Part shown: piece after piece, positions 12,341-23,781 of the stretch | How the letters are laid out: every line of letters begins with the position of its first letter | How positions within the stretch are numbered: position 1 is the stretch's first letter | DNA from: Kondoa malvinella | Taxonomy: Eukaryota; Basidiomycota; Agaricostilbomycetes; Agaricostilbales; Kondoaceae | Assembly: GCA_039545315.1 (NCBI GenBank) | Contig: BCIM01000001.1 | Location: 3,381,783-3,445,782 of the forward strand | Length of the DNA stretch: 64,000 nt | Reading direction: 5' to 3' | Notes under the pieces: model-generated | The model's database searches: none | The model's input: only the letters and a program-made list of their open reading frames with translations | Told to the model about the DNA's origin: nothing | Translations under genes and position numbers: made by a program

Positions 12341-14107
12341 ATGTCGATGAATCAATGGCTGCAAGGTGTAGCACAAGCATACACGCAAGGGGATTCAAGC
12401 ACTATCGCGCGACATCTCGCGCCTTACAGCGATACATTCGCGGACCTCCGAACATCTTTGAAAGCAAGCTTCCCTTCATCAGACCTGCACAGAGCTCTCC
12501 AAGGAGGCTGATACGGTTGTCGTGGATGCTTTAGAACTCTCACATGCACAAGAAGGAAATACAGAAACAAGCATTGCGGTCGACGTCGAATGAACTCTTC
12601 TCAAATTTCTTGGTCGCCTATCTACTCTTCTGCAAGGACAGCTTTGATTCAGAGACGGACGACTATCAAGAAGCCAATGCTTCGTTTGATCTGCTTGGGA
12701 CATGCTATAGGTCAGGCTGGCGTTCGGATGGAAGTACTTGAATGCTGAAGGTTATGTCCAGTCAGGCGATACAGCTGCTAGCCCGCTCGCCTGACGCAGC
12801 CTGGTTTGTGCCTTCACTACGGTACTTGACAGAGTGGCTCGTAGGACTAGCTTTCAGGGTAAGCGAGTTTGTTTCCCTGCTTTGCAAGCACTGATTTTCT
12901 ATAGGCTGATGGGCTATCGCAAGAGTCGAATTCACCAAAGTGCTCAGATGCTTCTCGTCTTCTGACGAGAGCTCTAAGTACAGCGGCAACTGATCGGTAA
13001 TTTCCCTCTCTACCATCTCATGATCTCTTGTTCAACGATACTAGAACGGGTAACAAACGCGATGCGATCCTCTTCCTAGCCAACGAGACTTTCAAGATCT
13101 ACTTTCACGTCAGTCCCTTACCCATCCGCCTTTTACATCTCTTGAGTATAGATTCAGCTCAACAATCTCAGATTATGCGATACAGTCATTACCAACACTC
13201 GAAGTTCCGGTGCAAGCTTGCAAGACTATCCTAAAGCTGATCGAGTGGCTTTTGCGTATTACATGGGAAGGATACACCTTTTCCAGCGGAGGTTAAGAAA
13301 GGTAGGCTACCGATTAAAGCAGACCTAACCTAGATTGAAGGAGGTTCTAGGCAGCTGAAGAGCTCACACTAGCATTCGAGATGTGTTTGAATTCGCATAG
13401 GAAGAACAAGCGGTATGTCCCAACTCTTTCCATGTTCGAAACTGAACGATTTTACAGACTGATATTGACCTACCTGATCACGGCAAACCTCCCTCTGGGC
13501 ATCTTTCCTAGTCTCGCTCTGCTTCAGAAGTACGACCTACAACACCTCTACCAGCCTTTAATCAATCACCTCAAAGTCCGCTTTCAACCTTGTCTGACTG
13601 TGAAATACGCTGAAATATCGTAGGACGGGAATTATCGCGCTCTCTTAGGTCATCTAGACGATTGGCAAGAATGGCATGTCCGAAAAGGGACCTATCTTCT
13701 CTTACGGGAGAAACTAGAAGTATTGTGCTGGCGGAATTTGATCCGAAAAGCGTTTGTTCTCTGAATCCCGTTTTGGATCAAAGGCTGATCTAGGAAGCAG
13801 CTTATGGATAACGGATCGACCTGATGAGCAAAAGAAGAAACCGCCCGTTTTGACAATGCCGAACTTGTTGGCTTGTGCGCTGGTGGCTTTTGATGAACCT
13901 ACACTGGATTTGAATGATGTGGAATGCATGTGTGTAAGCTTGATAGATCAGGTCAGTACCTTTTCTGTTGCGCGCTATATATGCTGAGATGGGTTGTTGT
14001 AGGGATATTTGAAAGGTTATATCCAGCATTCTTCCGGATTCCTAGTTCTAGCAAGGGTAGCGCCAACATTTGGTTTCCCGCCCGTATCGAGTGTAACAAT
14101 AGAATAG
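12341..14107 (+). CDS. PCI-domain protein of the Csn12/Thp1 (PCID2) family
   Basis: Proteins of this family act with Sac3 in mRNA export or associate with the COP9 signalosome. The N-terminus MNQWLQGVAQAYTQGD matches the family. The PCI helices are clear from RVAFAYYMGRIHLFQ through LILTYLITANLPLGIFPS to YDLQHLYQPLINHLKDGN and the winged-helix end KGYIQHSSGFLVLA. Exons after the first are 12762-12858, 12905-12996, 13045-13108, 13152-13301, 13351-13412, 13458-13575, 13624-13751, 13801-13951 and 14003-14107. The first part does not join cleanly: the N-terminal frame stops at 12509-12511 while the next exon (ending 12710) is in another frame, with no GT donor between. This may be a sequence error, an unusual intron or a true break. 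The stop codon is 9 bp from the stop of COQ5 on the other strand. Confidence 0.8.
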
Positions 14108-14116
14108 AATTACGAA

Positions 14117-15307
<1,191 letters not shown>

Positions 15308-15843
15308 GATGGCTATTCGAGTTGAAGGCTCGAAACAACTGCAGGCGAGCAACTTGCCCTGGCAATCTCATCTCCTTTTCTCTTTCTTGCTCCATCTGCA
15401 CTGTCCTATTCCCCTCTTAAGAGCTAGCGGTCGCAATTGTGTCATACCAAAGACTCCTCGTCCGGGCAAAGTGCTATCTTGGTTGAGGTCTTCTATGCGC
15501 CAGATCTCTCAGACAACGACATGCGCTTGTCATCCTGGTCAGCGCCATCGAATTATCGCAATGCCTGCCTGATTCTTGGCTCCCTAGCACATCTGCCGGA
15601 CAGTTAGCCTCTGTCAATAAGCCAGGCTACTTTGCGGACCTCATTTGGCTGCAGGCTAGCGCCATGATCGTGTCCTGAGGTCTGTGCCGAAGACCTCCAC
15701 GCATCGAGGCTTCCATGCAGCGCACAGATGCAATCTCTTGCTGCGGCCTAATTTCCTTCGGCGCCTTTGCGCTTCGCACTCCTCCTGCTTCCTTTGATAC
15801 CACAAGTTGCTCTTTAGGCTTCAAAGAAGTCACCCAAATAGCA
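15308..15843. other. Divergent intergenic region COQ5 / exonuclease
   Basis: About 535 bp separating two divergent genes. It is pyrimidine-rich on the + strand near 15360-15410. An in-frame ATG at 15715 could extend the exonuclease gene by 43 residues. I see no other gene here. Confidence 0.6.
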
Positions 15844-16819
15844 ATGACTGACTCTCTGCTCTCATCTTTCGACAATCTTACCGTCAAAAGCGCATCGGAT
15901 TGGCCTTCAACGCTAGTACAAGACACCTCTGCTCTCGCCGACCTCGTCAGCAAGCTCACCTCACACTTTGCTGGCGGTGAAGACAAGTATATCCTCCTCG
16001 ACACGGAAGGTTGCGAGATCGGCACTACTGGCGGTTCGCTCGAGCTCATTCAAGTCGGCATCCCTTCGACTGTAGGCAAATACAAAGTCGACGTCTATCT
16101 GCTCGATCCCAAACATGAAGATATTGGCAATCTTTCAGCTTTTTGGAAAATCTTGGAAGATCCTAGTATGATCAAAGTCCTGTGGGATTGTAGATCGGAC
16201 TGGACAGAGATTCGTGCTTCGTACGGAGTCGAGATGAAAGGTGTGCTGGACTTGCAATTGGCTGAGATGAGAGCTCGGATGAGAAGTGAGGGAGCAAAGC
16301 CTGGCGGTTGGATCTGGTGTGTCAGCGGTATGCAGAGATCAGGTGTTGAGTATCGCGTCTTCGGATATGCGGACAAGGCTTCTGCAGAAAAGAGTGAGCT
16401 GCTCGTCTTGCAGTTTTCGACTCATCTGACATTCATTCCTTCTTACAGTCTATAAACGCATCTCTTCTCTACACAGCACCAACCAGTCCAAAATATGGAT
16501 GAACAGACCTTTCTCTGAGGATTTGCTCGAATACGCCGCTATCGACATCTACAAATTGGCCGCACTCTACCCGAAATTGATCAAAGGCCCTCAAACCGAC
16601 TTGATTGCTAATTCAGCTCGTTACAGTCGTCTTTACTCTCAGCGACGTGTACGGTCTGACAAGTTCTGCAATAATGGTTTTCTACCCAAAGAAGTGCTCG
16701 ACTCTCCATTGGGACCGAAACGAGCTTGTCGAGGATGCAAGCGGGATTTGACAGAGGCTAGCTATACTTCTTCTCGCAGGCCAATGTGTATTGTTTGTGT
16801 ACGGGTTGCTCGTGGATGA
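15844..16819 (+). CDS. EXD-type 3'-5' exonuclease-domain protein with C-terminal CxxC pairs
   Basis: A DEDD-superfamily 3'-5' exonuclease. The first catalytic block is ILLDTEGCEIG with LELIQVGIP following, in place of the usual D-x-E. The second block is VLWDCRSDWTEIRASYGVEM. The third, SEDLLEYAAIDIYKLAALY, carries the last acidic residue. EXD1-like relatives act in RNA processing, but the role here is not known. Exons are 15844-16393 and 16449-16819, totalling 921 nt and 306 residues. The C-terminus has CRGC followed about 20 residues later by CIVC, which suggests a small zinc-binding module. An in-frame upstream ATG at 15715 is possible. Its 3' end faces MPC2. Confidence 0.82.
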
Positions 16820-17035
16820 AGAACTTAGTTTCAAATGCAATGACCGATGCTCTCACTCTTTCAGCTCTAATGAGCGAGAGCCACCACTTGGTCTGGGTAT
16901 GGCTATTCCCAGAGTATCAAAAGAGCCTGAACTACGCTCAGAATCAAAGCTCTTCTTGTCATTCCGGACAACAGACTTGAAGGTATCGAGAAACAGAGCA
17001 TTGCATATACAGGATCCCTATTCTTGCCCGCTACG

Positions 17036-17941
17036 CTAATTGGTAAGGCCCATATAATAAGTCGTAGGTTTGCCCGGAACAGTTTGCCTCCATCTATCGG
17101 CCACAGCAAAGTCAGTATTTGCTTTACTAGAGTTACTAGAGTAGGAATGACCGTACCGTAGACCTTTCTGTAGCGAGTATAGACCTGTTGCACCGACAAA
17201 GGCGTTGACCTACAATAAATGAGTACATGAGATTGACAGTTGAAAGCAAAAAACCTTACCGCAGCAAGCGAATAATTGACTGGGTAGATGACGAAAGAGT
17301 ATCGAACCCAGATGACTGCACCTTGTAGCTTAGTAACGAGTTCATCAATCGGATAGTAAGCTTACAGCCAGTCGCAGTAAGGGCTGAAGAAAGTCAGCTT
17401 GTCCTTTCGAACAAAAACAGAAGACATACCCATGTTTTGGGGAATAGAGACCTTGTCTGCTGGTCTTTTAAGATCACTGACACCTGCTGCTACTAGACAC
17501 CTGTGCAGCAAGGTCGAGAAATTGAGTTCATGCATAAGAAGTCCGGCGAGCGATAATCACCATTCTGCAAGCAAGAAGATCAATATCGAGTTCAAACGGT
17601 AGGTCAGGTATTATTACGTACTGAATAGAGGTGCCCCTTTGCGTTCAAGTCGAGGTCAGTCTGCGGCCCGCTCGCGTATTCTTGGGTTGACCTACAGAAG
17701 ACTGGTCTCTAGCTTCAGCGAGTTCTCATGTACACGGAGAAGGTCTACACGTACACACAGTCCTTCAATCACCAGCCAGTGTCAGTACCAGCGTGTTACA
17801 AGATAAGCACAGAGCCGCACTTTGGTCCTGCCTATTTCCCAGCTCTAATCAGTATAGGCCATTGAATTCAAAGATGAAAGGGCACACAGGCGAGTTGAGA
17901 AATGTCTTGAACTTGCTTCCTGCTGCTCCCGCTGCTGCCAT
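17036..17941 (-). CDS. MPC2: Mitochondrial pyruvate carrier subunit MPC2, with microexons
   Basis: Half of the heterodimeric carrier that brings pyruvate across the inner mitochondrial membrane. The spliced product has 125 residues, the family's usual size. It reads FLNSPAGPKPVFWAPLFKW, then CLVAAGVSDLKRPADKVS, QNMALTATGCAVIWVRYS, FVIYPVNYSLAAVNAFVG and ATGLYSL. Exons: 17941-17888, 17831-17821, 17706-17696, 17636-17622, 17564-17561, 17500-17430, 17383-17366, 17321-17260, 17209-17164 and 17121-17036, totalling 378 nt. Exons 2 to 5 are 11, 11, 15 and 4 nt, yet all introns are GT-AG and phases match throughout. The conserved core (AGPKP-VFW-APLF-KW) is spelled only if all four tiny exons are included. 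Confidence 0.9.
17561..17831 (-). other. Microexon cluster of MPC2 (11, 11, 15 and 4 nt)
   Basis: Exons at 17831-17821, 17706-17696, 17636-17622 and 17564-17561 are separated by introns of 114, 59 and 57 nt. The 4-nt exon AATG supplies two bases of Lys and two bases of Trp in the FKW motif. Skipping it brings an in-frame stop. Confidence 0.82.
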
Positions 17942-18163
17942 GTTTTGCACTTTGATTTGGTTGAATGAGGTCGACAGCGAACAGCCAAGTCTCGTCGAAC
18001 GATACCTCCCACAGCTGCCTGTGCTGCATATACCCCTAGGAATTCTCTGTGCTCTGTCCGATATCCTGCCACGGGCTCTCACTTGCTCAGCTTGACACCT
18101 CTTCAGCATCGAACATCTCGATTCGACGGTCATCTCTCTTCGAAGTGCCTCATCAAGCACAAT

Positions 18164-19484
18164 ATGCTCTCCTTGTGCTTCCTCTCCTTGTTCGCTTCAA
18201 GCCTAGCAGCGCCGATCATACAGCGCTTCTCCTCGTCATCGTATTCAACAGCACTCCCCGTAGTCATCTGGCACGGTCTAGGCGACAGCGCTTCCAATGA
18301 CGGCCTTCAAGAATTAGCGCACGATCTAACATCAGCGCTCAATTCCACAGTCTACTTGATACATTTCGCAGAAGGTTCAGGCGATCAGTCCGTTCTGTCT
18401 ATTCCTAGTATCGACCTGACTGAAAAAGAATAATCAGGAAAGCGTCCTTTTTCGGTAAAGCAGCAGATCAAGTCGCTTCTGCTGCCGGACAAATTGCAGC
18501 ATTGCCAGAACTCAAAGATGGTTATAACGCTGTTGGGCTTTCACAAGGTGGTCAACTCCTGCGCGCATTAGTGCAGCAGTACCCTGAGCCTAAGTGTAAG
18601 AATCTAATCACTCTGGGTAGTCAGCATATGGGTGTGTTCTCCTATTCGTGTCTCTCCTGGGAGTACTGAGAAGGTTGGAATGCACAGGCGTCAGCGAGCT
18701 ACCGACTTGTAGATCAGGTGATTGGTTCTGTCGAGCTGCTGAAGTCGCTTTACGTGCTGGGTATGCTCTATTCTATCCCTTCTCTTCATGAATCTAATCG
18801 TATTGCAGCGTATGGACCGGCTATGCTCAATCTAACGTCATACCTGCTCAATACTTTCGTAACCAGCAAGACATCGGTGTTTATCTATTGAACAGCGGCT
18901 GGTTGCGAGAGATGAACAACGAGCGTTGGGGAGATAAGCAAGTTGGTGGAAGTGAGGATTATCTAAAGAAAAACAAGGATGGCGGTGAAGGAGATCGAAG
19001 TCCTAGGAATGAGACGTACAAGGAGAACTTGGTCAGGTTGGAGAATTTCGTCATGCTTTCTTTCTCGGTTAGTGGTCGAATGCCTTGCCATTTATTTTGG
19101 CTTAGCGGTAGACCGGTGACAGGAGGACACCGTCGTCGTACCTTACACATCACCTTCTTTCACTCTCTTGAACTATACCTCCGAGGTTCCAACGCCTATC
19201 AAGCTACAAGATTTGCCCATCTACAAAGAGGATTACATTGGCTTGAAGCAGCTTGATGAGCAAAAAGCTTTGCATTATGGCAGTTGTACGTCGACTTGTC
19301 TCCGTGCGTGACTTGACTGACTATTTGAGCAGGCAAAGGCGGTCATATGCAAATCGAGTCAGTCCGTCCTTTGTTTCTCATCATTGGATGCTAACGCTTT
19401 AACAGCGAGGAGTGCTGGAATCAAGTCATCGATTGGCTCAGACCTGCTGTCGCACCTGTACCATTCGTGATGCAAGGACACTGA
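18164..19484 (+). CDS. PPT1: Palmitoyl-protein thioesterase PPT1
   Basis: A lysosomal or vacuolar alpha/beta hydrolase that removes palmitate from cysteines during protein turnover. The N-terminus MLSLCFLSLFASSLAAP is a signal peptide. PVVIWHGLGDS begins the fold, and GLSQGGQLLRA holds the nucleophile serine. SEDTVVVPYTS offers the acid, and GGHMQIDEECW the catalytic histidine. Family blocks LGSQHMGVSELPTCRS and YFRNQQDIGVYLLNSG are present. Exons: 18164-18387, 18438-18631, 18688-18760, 18809-19067, 19123-19285, 19333-19357 and 19406-19484, totalling 1017 nt and 338 residues. Two potential N-glycosylation sites are visible. Its start lies about 220 bp from the divergent MPC2 start. Confidence 0.93.
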
Positions 19485-19607
19485 TTGTAATTCTTCGTCT
19501 TGCTTGTGCAAAGTTGTATCAATGTATTAAAATGCTATGCTTGGGTGAATATGCTACAATGCGAATGCGAGTGCGAAATGATGTGCTATGTCTACATCAA
19601 TTGTTGT

Positions 19608-21065
19608 TTAGTCAGAGTCTTGTCGTTCTTTGCCAAAGACCGGACGCAAGTCTACAGGTCCTGCCTGCATTGCGAAAAGGTTTCTTTTGTTCTGCCGAGT
19701 CTGCGGCCGATCTAGAGGCTGAGGTGGTGGAAGAGAATTAGGCAGCTTGATGACAAGTGGATTGGCAGGCTTGGACGAATGGGAAAGGACAAGCAAAGTT
19801 TTATTTGGCGGAGAATCAGGCTTGACGCGTAGAGTCGTCTGCTTCATCGGTCCTTTTTCCTCAGATGCGGCTAACAGCAATAGTCAGCCAGGTTGTTGCG
19901 CACAGAGACAAACGCACAAGAATAGACAGAAGTAGCAGTCGAATCCTTTTCTCCGTCTTCTTCCCAACCCGCCAGAATCGCTTCGCCTTCCGAGTAAGCG
20001 CTACTTAGAGGCGAGCTGCCGTCTGGATAGTCTTGGATGTTATCCCACAGGTCTTCCGTCTCGTTTGCTTCATCTCGCGCTGCAATAGCCAGTGGCATCA
20101 TCTCATCTGAAACCCGACCGCCCTCGCCATACTCATCCTCCTCATTCGATGCGCTGATCCCTAGTCTCCAATGTACGCCTACATATGGCCCAGGTACTTC
20201 TTGCGACTCGTCGACTATGGTCCAGCTGCAAGCCAGCTTGTCTTCGAATGGCATTGGAACGCGATACGACAGTTTAGGTGGATCTTGGAAGCGACTTTCA
20301 GGAAACGAGAGGTTCATCTCCGCTGCAATGGCGCGTAAATAGTCAAAATCGTCTTCTTTGCCAGGTATGGGTGAGTAAGAGCGAGGTGTTTCAATTTCAG
20401 GAGAAGAATTGCCAGGCGAGATCATGTCAGAGATGGCAGTGAGTGAAAGATGAGTGTGAGAAGTAGAAGGTCGGGCATCGTCTTCGCTCATCTCCATATC
20501 GCTGCCGTCGAGGTTCTCAGCTTCGTTCTCGTCGACGTTCTCTGTGTAAGTGGATTGGAGTGGAGCGAGAAGGGAAGCCGTAGGAACGATCTCGAAAGGC
20601 TCTTCTTCGCTCTTGCGTCTCCTCATGTGCGAGCGTGATGCAAACAGGCTGCGCGGAGACTTTGCTGCCCATGATTGCGCCAGAATCGATTGCATCTCTT
20701 GCACTGGCAGACTATTAGCTGCATCTTGTATACAAGCGTAAAGCCTACCTGTATGCTCGCTTTGACGCTGCCTTTTCGCTGGTCTCTCGTCCGCTTGCAT
20801 GACGCCTGTCCTTCCGCTCCAAGGTTGATGTTCCCGCTCGGTCTCTTGTTGGACAGTCTTGTGCTCTGCCTTGGGCGCAAAAGAGAAAGAGATGGGCTCT
20901 CTTTGAACAGGTGCACGAGCAGATGTTTGCTTGAAATGCGAACTGAGCGAAGGCAAATCTCGTCCGCTATTACCCCGACAAGCATGCTGAGTTTGATTAC
21001 AAGCTGAGCAGCTGTCAAACCCACTGAATAGCTTTGCGAGTGCGTTGTCTTTTCAACCTGGGCAT
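19608..21065 (-). CDS. Disordered protein of unknown function
   Basis: A Ser-, Glu- and Pro-rich reading frame with no recognised domain. The main exon (about 20930 down to 19930) contains SFSFAPKAEHKTVQQETE, a basic stretch RPAKRQRQSE that could be a nuclear localisation signal, an acidic stretch SDMEMSEDDARPSTS, and a conserved-looking SWTIVDESQEVPGPYVGV. After an intron ending near 19858 the frame continues EKGPMKQTTLRVKPDSPP and stops at 19610-19608. The 5' end is uncertain. A start MPRLKRQRTRKAIQ at 21065 is attractive because it is basic and nuclear-like, but I could not find a clean splice to the main exon. It may be a chromatin- or cell-cycle-related protein, which is only a guess from composition. 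Confidence 0.6.
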
Positions 21066-21354
21066 GTCAACATCACGTCAGGCAAAATAATCTTTCACGC
21101 GATAGCCTTGACAGACCTTGCAATGGACGACAACTGGTTTGTGCCATGCCAGCCACTCATTCGCAGACGTGCACTGAGCTCATATCAGACGAGGGCGAAA
21201 TAGCAGACACTTGGCGCCCCGGATCAAGCAACGCGGCTCTCTTAGATTTCAGACACCGATAGCGATAGAGCAGCGACGGACGAGCTACGACAGCGTCTAG
21301 ATGATCCATAATATATGCTTTCCACGTTGCTAAACCCAAGATTGCTATCTGATT

Positions 21355-22881
21355 CTAGTGACCTTCCTTCTCCAACTTGGCACGTAGGACACCACGGAGC
21401 TCAACAGCATCAGCGGCGAACTGTTCGTAACAAAGGCATTAAGCAAAGTGAATCTGCTTGAATCCGCCCGAACGAACCTTCTTGATACCCTCGTGCAACT
21501 TGTCGAAAGCCATTTGCTCATCGAGCAGCTCCCATCGGAACTTGGGCTCATCATCCACAAAGCTGACTTTCTCCATAGGTTGAGCTTTACCAGCCTTCTC
21601 GACCGACAATTTCTGTTCGAGCGACTTGTTGGAGTTTTTAAGTTCTTCCAAAAGCGATGGCGAAATGGTGAGGAAGTCGATACCGCAGAGCTCTTCAATT
21701 TCGGAAATGTTTCGGAAAGAAGCGCCCATGACGATAGTGTTGTAGTTGTGCTGTTTGTAGTAGCTGTGCGCAGCCAAAGTGCAGTTAGTCACAATCGAAC
21801 TAGGCAGGCGCTGGGACGCACTTGTAGATCTTCTGCACGGAGTGAACACCTGGATCACCAGCGCCCTCGTACTTGCCATCAGGTTTGGCCTTCTTGTACC
21901 AGTCCAAGATACGACCTGTAACCAAATGAGCGTACAAACAAAACAGCTGAAGCACACGACATACCGACGAAAGGCGAGATAAGAGTGACACCAGCCTCAG
22001 CACAAGCAACAGCCTGACCGAAACCGAAAAGAAGGGTCAAGTTACAGTGGATCTTGTGGTCGCGTTCGAGGATGCGGGCAGCCTGAATACCTTCCCAGGA
22101 TGAAGCAATCTTGATCAAGACGCGGTCCTTGTCGACTCCTCGGTCTTTGTATAGCTGAATAAGCTCGAGGGCTTTGTCAATGGTCGCTTTTGTGTCGAAA
22201 GATAGACGAGCGTCGACTTCGGTCGAGACACGACCTGGGATGAGCTTAAGAATCTCGGTACCGAATTCGATGAGCTGTACAGAAATTCGAAATTATCAAC
22301 ATATATCATGCTGAAGATTGGTACTGCGCACAAGAGCATCCATGGTAGCCTCAACCTTTTCATCGAGGTTGTTTCCCTTGTTGAGACCGTGCTTAACAGC
22401 GTTGTCTACTTGTTTTGCGTAGTTGGGCTTCTTTACGGCCGCCAAGATAAGGGAACTGTATGATTATAGTCAGGAAGAGCAGGACAAGTCGCGGTTGTGC
22501 TCACGCTATTGAGGAAAGGTCGTTCAGTCAGTCAGATGCCAATGATACTGCTTATGAAAGCCTACGGTTGGTAGTAGCATCCTGCGCGACATTATTCAGT
22601 GCCTTTTGACAAATGCTCGAAATAGACAAACCTGAGGCTTGTATTGGCTGGACAGCGTTAGGTTAGCACAATAAACTATCAGATCTGTTGGCCGCTCACG
22701 CAATGCTCTCGACTATCGCATGAGGTCAGCTCATTACTAGATTACAAAATACGTGAAGCTTACAGTCTCCAGAGTCTAAAGCAAGTCCAAAGCATTAGCA
22801 GCGTATACGCCATCAGAGGTCTAATAGCTTACCAGAGACGACGGTTGTGTATTGCTTGAGCGAGTCTAATGAGTTTGACAT
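21355..22881 (-). CDS. TAL1: Transaldolase TAL1 with five consecutive microexons
   Basis: Pentose phosphate pathway enzyme that moves a dihydroxyacetone unit between sugar phosphates, in the cytosol. Family signatures are QYKPQDATTNPSLIL near the N-terminus, [18 protein letters not shown] with the Schiff-base lysine, and [18 protein letters not shown]. The product has 328 residues, the normal size. Exons: 22881-22833, 22775-22764, 22712-22700, 22647-22632, 22581-22566, 22505, 22455-22332, 22274-21965, 21915-21822, 21763-21478 and 21420-21355, totalling 987 nt. Exons 2 to 6 are 12, 13, 16, 16 and 1 nt. The single base at 22505 is required: without it the total is 986 and the NPSL codons are lost. 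The gene is divergent from MCM2. Confidence 0.95.
22505..22505 (-). other. Single-nucleotide exon of TAL1
   Basis: The base C on the minus strand lies between an upstream intron of 60 nt (22565-22506, GTAGGC...CAATAG) and a downstream intron of 49 nt (22504-22456, GTGAGC...CATACAG). Both introns carry a CTGAC branch-like site about 20 nt before the 3' end. The base completes the proline codon of the active-site NPS motif. Confidence 0.8.
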
Positions 22882-23781
22882 GTTCTGTCAGGTGCGCGAG
22901 TCAGCTTTCGCCTCAATGCCGCTCTGAAGCACCGACTAACGTTTCTATTGCAGCGACGAGCGAGTCAGCCTTTGTGGGTAACAATGTCAGCTATATGAAC
23001 GCACTGTATAAGTATTCTGTGAAGAGATGACCGTGCGAAAGCAAGAGAATCCCCATTTTTGCTGGAATGACCGTCATTCGCCTCCGGACAATGGTAATAT
23101 CGCCCTCGTCAGTTCTTGCTATGCCCAATAAATCTGCCAGGCTCTTATACTGCTATGGCGCGCAACCCGCGAACAGCCGCTTAGCTTGTCTTTCGAGAAT
23201 CTTCACTTGACTTTGGCGCAACGTGCGAGTACGAAGCATGGTTATTATGCGCACGCAAGGCGTCCTATGCGCTCTACTGTCTCTCCCTGTTCTTCCCTGC
23301 CTTTGCGCGTTTTTCGACAGCAAGCTCTTTGCAGTGCGGGTCTTGTGTGCTTTTCCTGGCATTGTCGGATTGCAGCGACGTCTATCTGCTTTCTGCCTAC
23401 TACAACGCTGTGTTAATGCGAGTCTAGGGTATTCTACGAGCTGTATGCCCAGCTATCACAGCCAAATATCCTTCGCTCTCGCTTTGTTTCCGTGACCCTG
23501 GCCTCTCGCTTGGCTACAATGAATGTGTGTCGACTACATACCCAGTCATTGGACACTCAAACGCAGTCAGATGGGACTCATGCACTCTACAGCAAGGCAG
23601 GTTGACTTGAGCTTATGCGAATTTGCCTGTGATTTTCCAGCTGCTATTGCACAAATTACACATAGACATGTAGACTCCAGAGTATTTATACAGCGTATAG
23701 ACATACTGAACCTTGCCACTTTTGGGTTTTGACGCGACACCTCATTTAAATCGCGTTGACCTTGCACTTGCACTCCAAAAA
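22882..23781. other. 900-bp divergent intergenic region TAL1 / MCM2
   Basis: Shared upstream region of two divergent genes. No supported gene is visible, only short shadow frames. Two MCB-like sequences lie close to the MCM2 start. Confidence 0.6.
23732..23757. promoter_or_regulatory. Two MCB-like ACGCGA boxes upstream of MCM2
   Basis: ACGCGA occurs on the + strand at 23732-23737. The same hexamer occurs on the - strand within 23751-23757 (TCGCGTT). Both lie within 51 bp of the MCM2 ATG. The core resembles the MluI cell-cycle box (ACGCGT) bound by MBF-type factors at fungal G1/S genes. That function is inferred only from position and similarity. Confidence 0.4.

Noticed and set aside
22456..22565. 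A single 110-nt intron in TAL1 instead of two introns around a 1-nt exon
   Set aside because: It leaves the coding sequence one base short and destroys the NPSL motif; both half introns have complete splice and branch-like signals.
23153..23500. Short frames on both strands between TAL1 and MCM2
   Set aside because: No start context, splice structure or protein-like pattern; probably promoter DNA.
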